Source of the DNA: Pseudopedobacter saltans DSM 12145 | GTDB lineage: Bacteria; Bacteroidota; Bacteroidia; Sphingobacteriales; Sphingobacteriaceae | DNA length: 64,000 nt | Assembly: GCF_000190735.1 (NCBI RefSeq) | Contig: NC_015177.1 | Span: forward strand, 1,984,001-2,048,000 | Reading direction: 5' to 3' | Shown here: one piece after another, positions 12,843 to 21,733 of the stretch | Position numbering within the stretch: position 1 is the first letter of the stretch | Layout of the letters: the number at the start of each line of letters is the position of its first letter | Program-made: the position numbers and the translations under genes | Notes under the pieces: generated by a model | What the model was told of the DNA's origin: nothing | Database searches by the model: none | The model's input: the letters and a program-made list of their open reading frames with translations, nothing else

Positions 12843-12850
12843 CAAAGATA
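12843..12850 (-). promoter_or_regulatory. -7 promoter box of rhlE, almost at the start codon
   Basis: The minus strand reads TATCTTTG, a perfect TAnnTTTG box, ending only 5 bases before the ATG at 12837. Transcription would begin at or next to the start codon. This argues against the upstream GTG start and suggests a nearly leaderless mRNA. No TTG at the right distance upstream was found. Confidence 0.55.
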
Positions 12851-13213
12851 AATTTTAGATTTAAGAGTAACGATTTTAGTCATATAAAGATGACAAACGA
12901 GGTACATTACTCCCATCAGTATTTATAAATGTTTAGAACCTATCGCTAATTCTCTGATATTACTTCTGAATAGATTATCTATATATCTAATATTTACCCA
13001 TATTTCATCCATGTTGAGTCCATGTTTTATTAAGAAAATATGGACTTAATATAGTACCATATCAAATTAAATAAGTTTACTAAAAGAATCAGTTCTAGTA
13101 TTGGTACAAACACTTATGCCTATGTCTTTTTTCTATGGTTTCCGGATTTTCTTTACTAAAATAAGAGTATTAAAATCTGAGTATTTCACTTTTAAAATTC
13201 CGTAATTTGCAAC
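12851..13213. other. Divergent intergenic region between rhlE and dihydroorotase, with an orphan hairpin
   Basis: About 360 bases of AT-rich DNA with no credible reading frame. It must hold the upstream parts of both divergent promoters. The one clear structure is a 12-bp imperfect hairpin at 13017-13046 (AGTCCATGTTTT, loop ATTAAG, AAAATATGGACT; one G/T position). It has no T-run, so it is not an obvious terminator. The stretch just before the dihydroorotase start has GTAATTTG, a near match to the -7 box. Confidence 0.5.
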
Positions 13214-14548
13214 ATGTCAAAATTCCTTATAAAAAATGCTACCATTGTCAACGAAGGAAAGCAGTTTGTTGGCGATGTTCTTATAGAAAATGATAGAATA
13301 GCTAAAATAGCGACATCTATACAAGATAGCTCTGCTGTAGAAATTAATGCAGAGGGCAAATACTTATTACCAGGCTGTATTGATGATCAGGTCCATTTTA
13401 GAGAACCTGGATTGACCCATAAAGCCGAAATATATACAGAAGCGAAAGCTGCTGTTGCAGGGGGTATCACTTCTTTTATGGAGATGCCTAACACGGTTCC
13501 GAATACATTAACACAGGAATTACTCGCAGAAAAATATGCTCTTGGAGCTCAGAAGTCGTTGGCTAACTACTCATTTTACATGGGGGCTGGCAACGATAAT
13601 CTGGAAGAGGTTTTAAAGACCAATCCAAAAGACGTGTGCGGAGTAAAGGTTTTCATGGGTTCTTCGACAGGAAATATGCTGGTTGATAATGAGAAAACCC
13701 TGAACGGCATTTTTGGAGAGGTTCCGATGTTAATTGCTACGCATTGCGAAGACGAAGCTACTATAAAGCATAACCTGGCAGTTTTTAAAGAGAGATATGG
13801 AGATCATATCACTCCTGAGATGCACCCAATGATCAGGAGTGCAGAGGCTTGTTATATTTCCTCTTCTTTTGCGGTAGATTTAGCTAAAAGGCACAATACG
13901 AGATTGCATATTCTTCATATTTCGACAGGTAAGGAAACTAATTTGTTCAGGAATGACATTTCATTGGCTGAGAAAAGAATTACTGCAGAAGCTTGTATCC
14001 ATCATATGTGGTTCAACGATAAGGATTATGCGACCAAAGGGAATTGGATAAAATGGAACCCTGCTGTAAAAACAGAAACCGATCAGAATCAAATACTACA
14101 AGCCTTACTAGATGGTAGAATTGATGTCGTAGCGACAGATCACGCACCGCATACTATTCAGGAAAAAGAACAAACTTATCTGTCTGCTCCTTCTGGTGGG
14201 CCTTTGGTTCAGCATGCATTAAATGCCATGTTAGAATTATATCATCAGGGAAAAATCACCTTGGAACAGGTAGTCGAAAAAATGGCTCATAACGTTGCGG
14301 TTTGTTTCCAGATTGCAGACAGAGGATTTATACGTGAGGGGTATAAAGCCGATTTAGTGTTAGTTGATTTAAACAAAGACTTTACGGTTGAAAGAAGTAA
14401 TGTTCTATCTAAATGTGGATGGTCTCCGTTTGAAGGTCAAAGATTTAATTCTATAGTAACTCATACTTTTGTAAGCGGACACTTGGCTTACGAAAACGGA
14501 ACTTTCAACGAGTCTAAAAAGGGTGAACGTATGCTATTTAATCGTTAA
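13214..14548 (+). CDS. pyrC: Dihydroorotase (class I-like)
   Basis: A 444-aa amidohydrolase that closes carbamoyl-aspartate to dihydroorotate in pyrimidine synthesis. Visible active-site features are the N-terminal metal motif (DDQVHFREPG, with Gln 59 where most family members have the first His of HxH, and His 61), the candidate carboxylated Lys 145 in GVKVFMGSS, His 177 (ATHCED), His 235 (LHILHISTG) and Asp 309 (VVATDHAPH). The C-terminal beta-sandwich with KADLVLVD is intact. Length fits class I dihydroorotase and allantoinase relatives. The PHVHFREPG-type substrate signature and lack of purine-degradation neighbours favour dihydroorotase. It is probably a single gene, divergent from rhlE. 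Confidence 0.9.
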   Translation: MSKFLIKNATIVNEGKQFVGDVLIENDRIAKIATSIQDSSAVEINAEGKYLLPGCIDDQVHFREPGLTHKAEIYTEAKAAVAGGITSFMEMPNTVPNTLTQELLAEKYALGAQKSLANYSFYMGAGNDNLEEVLKTNPKDVCGVKVFMGSSTGNMLVDNEKTLNGIFGEVPMLIATHCEDEATIKHNLAVFKERYGDHITPEMHPMIRSAEACYISSSFAVDLAKRHNTRLHILHISTGKETNLFRNDISLAEKRITAEACIHHMWFNDKDYATKGNWIKWNPAVKTETDQNQILQALLDGRIDVVATDHAPHTIQEKEQTYLSAPSGGPLVQHALNAMLELYHQGKITLEQVVEKMAHNVAVCFQIADRGFIREGYKADLVLVDLNKDFTVERSNVLSKCGWSPFEGQRFNSIVTHTFVSGHLAYENGTFNESKKGERMLFNR

Positions 14549-14737
14549 AAAATAAAACCTGCTTTTGCTTGATTACATTTCAATAACAATGCATCAGGCA
14601 AAAGTGCGTACCTTTACAGTTCATTTTGATTTACGATTTACGATTTCTAATGACAATGACTAAATGAGCTAGTGCACAAGATCATCTTTTGGGAAACTAA
14701 AATTAGCGACTAGTAAACTAAGGAACTAAAATTTAAC
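14549..14737 (+). promoter_or_regulatory. Intergenic region before the Hsp70 gene, with a weak terminator and AACTAA-rich segment
   Basis: An imperfect stem near 14564-14607 (GCTTTTGCTTGAT against ATCAGGCAAAAGT) may end the dihydroorotase transcript. The part nearest the Hsp70 start is rich in short AACTAA/ACTAA units and a doubled TTTACGA, similar to spacers inside the his operon. No clear TAnnTTTG box was found. Confidence 0.35.
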
Positions 14738-16579
14738 ATGGCTAAGATTTCAATTAACCTGGCAACAGGTTCATTACAAAAAGAAGATATAATTGTTGGT
14801 ATCGATTTAGGTACAACAAACTCTTTGATATCCTTTATCAATCCAGACAACAAACCTCAGGTAATTAACGACTCGGGAAAGGGAATTCTTGTTCCTTCGG
14901 TTATTCACTTTGACGAAAACAATACTCCTGTTGTCGGCAACGAAGCTAAAGACTTTTTAATCTCAGACCCTCAGAACACTATTTTTTCTGTAAAAAGGTT
15001 ACTAGGACGTTCTTATAAAGATATCCAAAATCATGAAGATTACTTCTCCTATAAGATTATAGATGATGATAATGATGAGAGTTTGGTAAAAATTAAAATT
15101 GGAGAAAACTATTACACGCCCATTGATCTTTCTGCCGTAATTTTAAGTGAATTGAAGGCCAGAGCCGAACACGCATTAAAAACAAAAGTAAACCGGGCTG
15201 TAATTACTGTTCCTGCTTATTTTAACGACTCGCAGAGACAGGCAACAAGAGATGCGGGCAAATTAGCTGGTTTAGATGTTCTGCGTATTGTGAATGAGCC
15301 TACTGCTGCATCTTTAGCTTACGGAATAGGATTAAGCCCCGAAGAAGAGAAAACCATTGCTGTTTATGATTTGGGCGGCGGTACTTTCGATATCTCAATC
15401 CTTAAAATTCAAAATGGCATTTTCGAAGTGTTATCTACTCATGGGAACACCTTTTTAGGTGGTGACGACTTCGACCGAGCCATTGTAGACTATTGGATTA
15501 AGCAAAATAATCTGCAAGAAAACATCCCGTATCAGGCATTAAGGTTAAAAGCCGAAGAAGCGAAGAAATCTTTTACACACCAAAATTTATTCAATGAAAA
15601 GATCGGCGATATCTTTTGTGCAATTGATAAGCAAACCTTTGAAAGCTTAATTGCTGATAAAGTAAATGAAACTTTAATTTCGTGTAAAAACGCATTAACT
15701 GATGCCGGCCTTCAAACTTCAGATATTGATGAAGTTATTATGGTTGGGGGCTCTACCAGAACCGATTTGGTAAAAAGAAAGGTAGCGGAATTTTTCGAAA
15801 AAGAAGTAAATGATGCTATTAACCCTGATGAGGTGGTATCTTTAGGCGCGGCGATACAGGCTGATGTTTTATCTGGAAACAGAAAAGATATTCTATTATT
15901 AGATGTTACTCCGCTTTCTTTAGGTATAGAAACCATGGGCGGATTAATGGACACCATCATCCCTAGAAATTCTAAAATCCCAACCAAGGCCGGACGACAA
16001 TATACCACTTCTGTTGATGGCCAGGTGAATATGAAAATATCTGTTTATCAAGGCGAAAGAGATTTAGTTAAGGAAAACAGAAAATTAGCCGAATTTGATC
16101 TAAAAGGGATTCCTTCTATGCCAGCCGGCTTCCCTAAGGTTGATATTAATTTTCTATTGAACGCTGATGGTATTTTAACGGTAGAAGCCATCGAGCTACG
16201 CTCGGGAGTGAAGCAGCACATCGATGTAAAACCTACTTATGGCCTTAAAGATGAAGAGGTTGAAAAGATGTTATTGGACTCTGTATTGAACGCAAAAGAT
16301 GATGTTGCACAACGTATGGTTATTGAAGCCAGAACTGAAGGCGAACAAATGGTATATACTGCCGAGCGTTTTATCGAAAAGAATACTAACTTTTTAACGA
16401 AAGATGAGATTAATGAAACTCAAAGACTAATTGCAGCATTAAAAAACGAATTAGGGAGCAACGACAAGGATAAAATTCACTCTGCTATTGATACTTTAAA
16501 TGAATATACAAGACCTTTTGCTGAGCGACTGATGGATCACGCGATCTCTCATGCTATGAAGGGAAAAAGTATTGAGTAG
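14738..16579 (+). CDS. hscA: Hsp70-family chaperone, HscA-like
   Basis: A 613-aa Hsp70. The ATPase domain carries [51 protein letters not shown] and MVGGSTR. The substrate-binding domain carries [17 protein letters not shown], followed by a helical lid. The roughly 20-residue extension before GIDLGTTNS and the lack of a Gly/Met-rich DnaK tail fit HscA, the chaperone that helps transfer Fe-S clusters from a scaffold protein, better than DnaK. No iscU, hscB or fdx gene is adjacent, so the specialised role rests on sequence type only. A strong bidirectional terminator follows. Confidence 0.8.
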   Translation: MAKISINLATGSLQKEDIIVGIDLGTTNSLISFINPDNKPQVINDSGKGILVPSVIHFDENNTPVVGNEAKDFLISDPQNTIFSVKRLLGRSYKDIQNHEDYFSYKIIDDDNDESLVKIKIGENYYTPIDLSAVILSELKARAEHALKTKVNRAVITVPAYFNDSQRQATRDAGKLAGLDVLRIVNEPTAASLAYGIGLSPEEEKTIAVYDLGGGTFDISILKIQNGIFEVLSTHGNTFLGGDDFDRAIVDYWIKQNNLQENIPYQALRLKAEEAKKSFTHQNLFNEKIGDIFCAIDKQTFESLIADKVNETLISCKNALTDAGLQTSDIDEVIMVGGSTRTDLVKRKVAEFFEKEVNDAINPDEVVSLGAAIQADVLSGNRKDILLLDVTPLSLGIETMGGLMDTIIPRNSKIPTKAGRQYTTSVDGQVNMKISVYQGERDLVKENRKLAEFDLKGIPSMPAGFPKVDINFLLNADGILTVEAIELRSGVKQHIDVKPTYGLKDEEVEKMLLDSVLNAKDDVAQRMVIEARTEGEQMVYTAERFIEKNTNFLTKDEINETQRLIAALKNELGSNDKDKIHSAIDTLNEYTRPFAERLMDHAISHAMKGKSIE

Positions 16580-16597
16580 GGAATCAAAATATAAATT

Positions 16598-16632
16598 AAA
16601 ATGCCCGAAATTTTATAAATTTCGGGCATTTT
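16598..16632. terminator. Bidirectional terminator between hscA and the L,D-transpeptidase gene
   Basis: A 16-bp perfect stem (AAAATGCCCGAAATTT with its complement, loop TAT) with A-run and T-run on opposite sides. It serves both convergent genes. Confidence 0.92.
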
Positions 16633-16647
16633 AATTTTGCAGTCTTT

Positions 16648-18129
16648 TTAATTAATAGTCTGAGGCAAATAATTCTCTAAAGCGGCTTTCAGCTTAGGAT
16701 CATATCCATAAACATCATCCACCCAAGTAATCCCATCTTTATCATCTGCAAAAGCAGTATAATAAGCCAAATATACTTTTACAGGATCTTTAACTTTCAC
16801 CCATCTTGATTCATTATCGCTACCAGTAATTTCAGATTTCACTTTTTCACTTTCCTTCTGATCGTTTAAAAGAAAATCAACCAATTTTAAAGGTTGCTCT
16901 ACCCTAACGCAACCGTGGCTAACCGCCCGGTTTTTTTCATTGAACATCTGCTTTGCTGGTGTGTCATGCAAATAAATAGCGTAAGGATTATAAAATATAA
17001 ACTTAACCCTACCCAAAGAATTATCTGAACCAGGGTTCTGTTTAAAAGAATAATCATCGACACTCGCCGAACTCCAGTCTACGCTTTGTGCATTAACAGC
17101 AGCACCGGATTTATCATAAGCCACCATATTGCTTTCGTCCAGATAAGAAGGATTCTCGACTAACTTGGTCATAATTTCCTTTCCTGCTATGCTTTTAGGA
17201 ATATTCCAAACCGGATTTATCTGCATTCTGTCTATGGTGCCACTTAACACAGGTGTTTCGTGGTTTTGACCATTTTTAGAGTAAGGAGGATTAGCCGTAG
17301 CGCCTACACAAACCTTCATCGCCAGTGCTTCTTTATGATTGTCATAAAGTCGCAGTTTAAATTCCGGAATATTTACCAAAATAAACTTTTCAGGGAAATC
17401 AGAGATTTTCCAGCGCAGTCTCTCCAAATTCAAAAATATCCTCTCTTTCTGATCTCCTGATAGACCCTTTTGCATCTCTGCTTGTAGTGCTGTATAAACA
17501 GCATTTTTAGGTTGCAAATCACGAAGGAAGCTGATAAGATCCATTTGTTCCAGCATCTTTTGCGATTCAATAAAATCAGGCCTTTCTATAGAATCAAAAT
17601 ATCTTCCATAAAGCTTTTTAGGATTTATAGCTCCATATTTTAAGATATTTGCGTAATTAATCAAACCGTCGGCACTTAAAATCTCCAACCTGGCTAACAC
17701 AGGATATATTTCTTCTATTTTTTTAAATCTAGTTTTTTTAACACTGTCCAATAGGTTTGCAATATCATCTGAGTGGAAATAAACTGGATTTAAACCGTGT
17801 ACTTCAGAATTCGATAAATGACCTGATAGACTGTCTAAGCCGCCATCTAGTAGAAAACTTCCTAATAGCGTGAGCCTGTTACCTTCTTCACTATAGATTT
17901 TATTTAACCATTTTGGATGATGAACCTGCCTAATTTCTTTTTTTAATTGTTCTGCAAATACGGAATAATATGCCGCGGTATCAAAATCTTTGTAGGCTTT
18001 GCTTTTAAAAGCTTTGGACAAGCTCCTTCCAAACTCTTCATGTTTGTATTTTTTACAAGACACCAAAAAAAATAGTGTAAACGACAGTAGAATAAATATA
18101 TGTTTAAACTTCATAAGGATTGTTTTCAT
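16648..18129 (-). CDS. L,D-transpeptidase, YcbB-like lipoprotein
   Basis: A 493-aa exported protein. The N-terminal signal ends in FFLVSCKK, a lipobox, so it is probably a lipoprotein. The middle part (about 60-240) resembles the scaffold/helical region of YcbB/LdtD-type enzymes. The catalytic YkuD domain (about 250-440) has SHGCVRVEQP with the nucleophilic Cys and the preceding HDTPAKQMF. Such enzymes form 3-3 crosslinks in peptidoglycan or attach proteins to it. It has no operon partner; it is convergent with hscA and divergent from the his operon. The ORF begins at an ATG at 18129; a second in-frame ATG five codons in (MKFKHIF) is also possible. Confidence 0.88.
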   Translation of the reverse strand: MKTILMKFKHIFILLSFTLFFLVSCKKYKHEEFGRSLSKAFKSKAYKDFDTAAYYSVFAEQLKKEIRQVHHPKWLNKIYSEEGNRLTLLGSFLLDGGLDSLSGHLSNSEVHGLNPVYFHSDDIANLLDSVKKTRFKKIEEIYPVLARLEILSADGLINYANILKYGAINPKKLYGRYFDSIERPDFIESQKMLEQMDLISFLRDLQPKNAVYTALQAEMQKGLSGDQKERIFLNLERLRWKISDFPEKFILVNIPEFKLRLYDNHKEALAMKVCVGATANPPYSKNGQNHETPVLSGTIDRMQINPVWNIPKSIAGKEIMTKLVENPSYLDESNMVAYDKSGAAVNAQSVDWSSASVDDYSFKQNPGSDNSLGRVKFIFYNPYAIYLHDTPAKQMFNEKNRAVSHGCVRVEQPLKLVDFLLNDQKESEKVKSEITGSDNESRWVKVKDPVKVYLAYYTAFADDKDGITWVDDVYGYDPKLKAALENYLPQTIN

Positions 18130-18218
18130 CCTCTAATACAATTAGTATGCCTGCATAATAAGTATATTAAATAGTTATTTATTTTCTCCGTAAACAACGA
18201 AATAATTACAATTAGTCA
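18130..18218. other. Upstream part of the L,D-transpeptidase/his intergenic region
   Basis: AT-rich divergent spacer upstream of the his promoter. It has no reading frame and no strong structure. It presumably carries the promoter of the minus-strand L,D-transpeptidase gene, but no clear TAnnTTTG box was found on that strand. Confidence 0.3.
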
Positions 18219-18248
18219 TTGATTCAATCACAATACTTTATATATTTG
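18219..18248 (+). promoter_or_regulatory. Promoter of the his operon
   Basis: TTG at 18219-18221, a 19-base spacer, then a perfect TAnnTTTG box (TATATTTG) at 18241-18248. Both elements and the spacing fit the Bacteroidota primary-sigma consensus. Transcription should begin near 18254, about 40 bases before the His-rich leader frame and about 180 before hisG, leaving a long leader transcript. Confidence 0.75.
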
Positions 18249-18295
18249 CGGTATCTAATATTTCTCATCAAAAGGAAATTATTAAAAGAGACAAA

Positions 18296-18361
18296 ATGAA
18301 CAAGTTTTTGAACACTGTACATCATCATCTGCATCATCGCCATTTGGGCGGTGTTATATAG
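18296..18361 (+). CDS. His-rich leader peptide of the his operon
   Basis: A 21-codon frame that starts with ATG, contains HHHLHHRH (six His in the eight codons 9-16), and ends with TAG. It lies between a perfect promoter and hisG. This is the hallmark of a transcription-attenuation leader: when charged tRNA-His is scarce the ribosome stalls in the His run and changes folding of the downstream RNA. A 7-bp hairpin (CATCGCC/GGCGGTG, 18335-18353) begins in the last His codons, where a stalled ribosome would disrupt it. The frame is too short to be found by ordinary gene callers. Function is inferred from codon content and position. Confidence 0.82.
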   Translation: MNKFLNTVHHHLHHRHLGGVI

Positions 18362-18433
18362 TATGTTTTGTACGTCAAAACGGTTTGTCATTTTATCAAA
18401 AAATCAGTCTTTTATTAATAATTTAAAATCATC
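18335..18433 (+). promoter_or_regulatory. Candidate his attenuator region
   Basis: Three mutually close structures lie between the His codons and hisG. These are a 7-bp stem at 18335-18341/18347-18353 (one G/T pair, loop ATTTG), a 6-bp stem GTTTTG/CAAAAC at 18365-18370/18376-18381, and a competing CAAA/TTTG stem at 18376-18387, followed by T-rich ATTTTATC. The downstream stems are short, and no classical strong terminator with a T-run is visible. The region may therefore work by another mechanism such as translational control of hisG, which starts with TTG. Confidence 0.5.
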
Positions 18434-19285
18434 TTGAAAACTTTAAAAATAGCTATCCAGAAGTCGGGAAGACTTAACGAAAAATCTGTTGAATTACTAA
18501 AAAACTGTGGTCTAAGTTTCGAAAACTATAAAAGTTCTTTAATTTCCTCTGTATCTAATTTCCCATTGGAAATCCTTTTTTTAAGGGATGATGATATTCC
18601 GGAATACGTTCAGGACGGTATCGCTGATATAGGAATAGTTGGGGAAAACGTGATACAGGAAACTCAGGTAGAGGTTGCTTATCTACAGCGCTTAGGTTTT
18701 GGAAAATGTAAGCTTAAGTTAGCTGTCCCTGTAGACAGTTCTATTAAGACGGTAAAAGATTTGGAAGGAAAGGCTATCGCTACTTCTTATCCAAATATTT
18801 TAAAGAATTTCCTTACAAAGGAAAGCATTAATGCAGATATCAAAATGATTTCAGGTTCTGTTGAGATTGCTCCGGGATTAGGATTAAGCGATGCTATTTT
18901 CGATATCGTTTCTACTGGTGGAACTTTAAAAAACAACGGGTTAAAACCTTTTCATGATGTAATTTCTTCTGAAGCCATTTTGATTGGTAGAAAAGGTGAA
19001 GAGGATGAAGAATTAATTCAGGAATTGATTCAAAGGATACAGTCTGTTCTTCGTGCTAAAGACAATAAATATATTGTGCTAAATGTAGAGCGTAAAAATC
19101 TGGAAAAAGTGACTGCCTTATTGCCGGGAGTAAAAAGTCCTTCGGTGATTGCTTTGGCTGATGAAAACTGGGTTGCTGTACACACAGTAATTCCTGAAAA
19201 GGATTTCTGGGATAGAATCAATGAATTGAAAAGTGCAGGTGCGCAAGGTATTTTAGTAATGCCAATAGAAAAAATCATTATGTAA
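18434..19285 (+). CDS. hisG: ATP phosphoribosyltransferase, long form
   Basis: A 283-aa HisG, first enzyme of histidine synthesis (ATP + PRPP to phosphoribosyl-ATP). It begins KTLKIAIQKSGRLNEKSVELL, has DIGIVGENV and DIVSTGGTLKNNGL (PRPP loop), and a C-terminal ACT-like regulatory domain (about 210-283), so it belongs to the long, His-inhibited form that needs no HisZ. The start is TTG; no ATG occurs near it in frame. A weak start is common under leader control. First structural gene of hisGDCBHAFIE. Confidence 0.95.
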   Translation: MKTLKIAIQKSGRLNEKSVELLKNCGLSFENYKSSLISSVSNFPLEILFLRDDDIPEYVQDGIADIGIVGENVIQETQVEVAYLQRLGFGKCKLKLAVPVDSSIKTVKDLEGKAIATSYPNILKNFLTKESINADIKMISGSVEIAPGLGLSDAIFDIVSTGGTLKNNGLKPFHDVISSEAILIGRKGEEDEELIQELIQRIQSVLRAKDNKYIVLNVERKNLEKVTALLPGVKSPSVIALADENWVAVHTVIPEKDFWDRINELKSAGAQGILVMPIEKIIM

Positions 19286-19304
19286 TTCAATTACATGCTG
19301 AACA

Positions 19305-20600
19305 ATGATGAAAACATATAAATACAACGAATTAAGTGAAGCTGCTGTTTGGGGACTGGTTTCCAGAAATGCAGACAGCAATAACGAAATTCGCGGTGCT
19401 GTGGAAAATATTATTGCAGAAGTAAAAGCAAATGGTGATGACGCGCTAAAAGCTTTTGCCAGCAGATTTGATAAAGTAGAGCTAGACCAAATGTTTATTG
19501 GCAAGCAAGCGATTGCAGAACTAGCCAATAATATAGAGGAAGATGTAAAGCAAGCTATTACTGTAGCTTATCAAAATATCAGAAAGTTTCATGAGACACA
19601 AAGAGCTCGTGAAGAAAAAACAGAAACATCAGTCGGAGTAACCTGCTGGAGAGAAGTAAGGGCTATTGAAAAGGTAGGTTTATACATTCCGGGCGGTTCT
19701 GCAGTTTTACCAAGTACTTTTTTGATGTTGGGTATTCCTGCAAAAATTGCTGGCTGTAAAGAAATTGTAGTCTGCTCTCCTCCTCAGAAAAACGGATCTA
19801 TAAATGGTTACGTGGCTTATGTAGCGCAATTGCTGGGTATCGAGAAAGTATATCTTGCTGGTGGTGCACAAGCTGTTGCCGCTATGGCTTACGGAACGGA
19901 AAGTATTCCTAAAGTAGATAAAATCTTTGGTCCCGGAAATCAGTTTGTCACTATGGCAAAAACCATTATACAGTCCACCACAAACACTGCTATAGATATG
20001 CCTGCCGGTCCTTCCGAAGTTTTGGTATTGGCTGATGAAACGGCAAATCCTAAATATGTAGCTGCCGATTTATTAGCTCAGGCGGAACACGGTGCAGATA
20101 GTCAGGCTGTTTTGGTTTGTACTGATGAAAATATACTTGAACAATCTATTCTGGAAGTAGAAAAACAAATTAAAACTCTACCCAGACAGGAAATCGCAGC
20201 CAAAGCTATTGCCAACTCCTATGCTGTTTTAGTTGATAGTTTAGCAAAAGGAATGGATTTTAGCAATATTTACGCTCCGGAACACTTAATTCTGGCTACA
20301 GAAAAGTGGTCGGCAATTACGGATAAAATAGTTAATGCAGGTTCTGTTTTCCTAGGAAATTTGACCCCGGAAAGCGCGGGTGACTATGCTAGTGGAACTA
20401 ACCATACTTTGCCAACAAGTGCTTATGCAAAATCTTATTCTGGTGTTTCTTTAGATTCTTTTGTAAAGAAGATCACCTTCCAGCACATTAGTGCAGAAGG
20501 AATAAGGAATTTAGGACCAACTGTCGAAATTCTGGCAGAAATTGAGGGCTTACATGCACATAAAAATGCAGTAACGGTTAGATTGTCGGACAATAAATAA
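19305..20600 (+). CDS. hisD: Histidinol dehydrogenase
   Basis: A 431-aa Zn-dependent NAD enzyme that oxidises L-histidinol to L-histidine in two steps, the last of the pathway. Signatures are GLYIPGGSAVLPST, IFGPGNQFVTMAK, DMPAGPSEVLVLAD, LLAQAEHGADSQAVL (Zn ligands Gln/His) and the C-terminal YAPEHL and GSVFLG segments. Two tandem ATGs (19305 and 19308) are possible starts. It follows hisG by 19 bases in the operon. Confidence 0.96.
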   Translation: MMKTYKYNELSEAAVWGLVSRNADSNNEIRGAVENIIAEVKANGDDALKAFASRFDKVELDQMFIGKQAIAELANNIEEDVKQAITVAYQNIRKFHETQRAREEKTETSVGVTCWREVRAIEKVGLYIPGGSAVLPSTFLMLGIPAKIAGCKEIVVCSPPQKNGSINGYVAYVAQLLGIEKVYLAGGAQAVAAMAYGTESIPKVDKIFGPGNQFVTMAKTIIQSTTNTAIDMPAGPSEVLVLADETANPKYVAADLLAQAEHGADSQAVLVCTDENILEQSILEVEKQIKTLPRQEIAAKAIANSYAVLVDSLAKGMDFSNIYAPEHLILATEKWSAITDKIVNAGSVFLGNLTPESAGDYASGTNHTLPTSAYAKSYSGVSLDSFVKKITFQHISAEGIRNLGPTVEILAEIEGLHAHKNAVTVRLSDNK

Positions 20601-20609
20601 GGATTCGAA

Positions 20610-21662
20610 ATGTCATTCAACATCGATAATATAATAAGAGAAAATATCAAAAAGCTAAAGTCCTACTCTTCTGCAAGAGACGAATTTCAGGGTGAAGCTT
20701 CTGTATACCTGGATGCTAACGAGAACGCTTTTGGTTCTCCATTGGAAAAAAACTACCACCGCTATCCAGATCCAATGGCGCATGCTGTTAAATTGGAACT
20801 AAGCAAAATTAAAGGCGTTCCACCTCGTAACATTTTTTTGGGAAATGGTAGTGACGAGGCTATAGATATTCTATTCAGAAGCTTTTGCAATCCGGGAATT
20901 GACAATGTGATTATCGTCCCTCCGACGTATGGGATGTATGAAGTTTCAGCTAATATTAATGATATCTCTTTAAAAAGGGTAAATCTTACGCCAGATTACC
21001 AATTAGATTTAGAAGGAATCGCAGCTGCAATAGATGTGCATACTAAAATGATTTTTATTTGCTCACCAAACAATCCTACCGGTAACAGCATCCGCAGAGA
21101 AGACGTAGAAACACTGTTAGCCAATTTCAATGGATTAGTAGTTGTGGATGAAGCCTATATTAATTTTTCCAGACAAAAATCCTTTATTCAGGAATTGACA
21201 GAATATAGCAACCTGGTGGTTTTACAAACTCTTTCAAAAGCCTGGGGATTGGCAGGCTTACGTGTGGGAATGGCTTTTGCAAGTGAAGAAATCATAGAAA
21301 TTTTCAATAAAGTAAAGCCTCCTTATAATATGAATGAAGCTTCGCAGGAATTGGCTTTAGCTGCACTAAAAAATGTAGACCAGGTTAATGAATGGATTAA
21401 GCATATTCTAAAAGAAAGAGATAATCTGGTTCTTACTTTGAAAGGCTTTGATTTTGTTTTGGATATCTATCCATCTGATGCCAATTTCATTCTGGTAAAA
21501 ACCACCGATGCCAATGCTGTTTATAATTATTTGGTTGAACAGGGTATTATTATCAGAAACAGAAACAAAGTAGAGCTTTGCGAAGGCTGTGTGCGTATTA
21601 CTATTGGTACGCCTGAAGAAAACAACACATTAACAGAAGCTCTTAAAAATTTTAGAGTTTAG
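20610..21662 (+). CDS. hisC: Histidinol-phosphate aminotransferase
   Basis: A 350-aa class I/II PLP aminotransferase. It has the N-terminal YLDANENAFGSP (substrate arm), FLGNGSDEAIDIL, CSPNNPTGN, VVDEAYINF, the PLP-lysine motif TLSKAWGLAGLRVG, and the C-terminal VRITIGTPEEN. It converts imidazole-acetol phosphate and glutamate to histidinol phosphate. It begins 9 bases after hisD and is cotranscribed. Confidence 0.95.
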   Translation: MSFNIDNIIRENIKKLKSYSSARDEFQGEASVYLDANENAFGSPLEKNYHRYPDPMAHAVKLELSKIKGVPPRNIFLGNGSDEAIDILFRSFCNPGIDNVIIVPPTYGMYEVSANINDISLKRVNLTPDYQLDLEGIAAAIDVHTKMIFICSPNNPTGNSIRREDVETLLANFNGLVVVDEAYINFSRQKSFIQELTEYSNLVVLQTLSKAWGLAGLRVGMAFASEEIIEIFNKVKPPYNMNEASQELALAALKNVDQVNEWIKHILKERDNLVLTLKGFDFVLDIYPSDANFILVKTTDANAVYNYLVEQGIIIRNRNKVELCEGCVRITIGTPEENNTLTEALKNFRV

Positions 21663-21733
21663 AATTATGCAAAAGATATTCTCTTTGGGGATATCTTAAG
21701 CTAGACAACGAATAACTAAAGACTAAAACTGAA

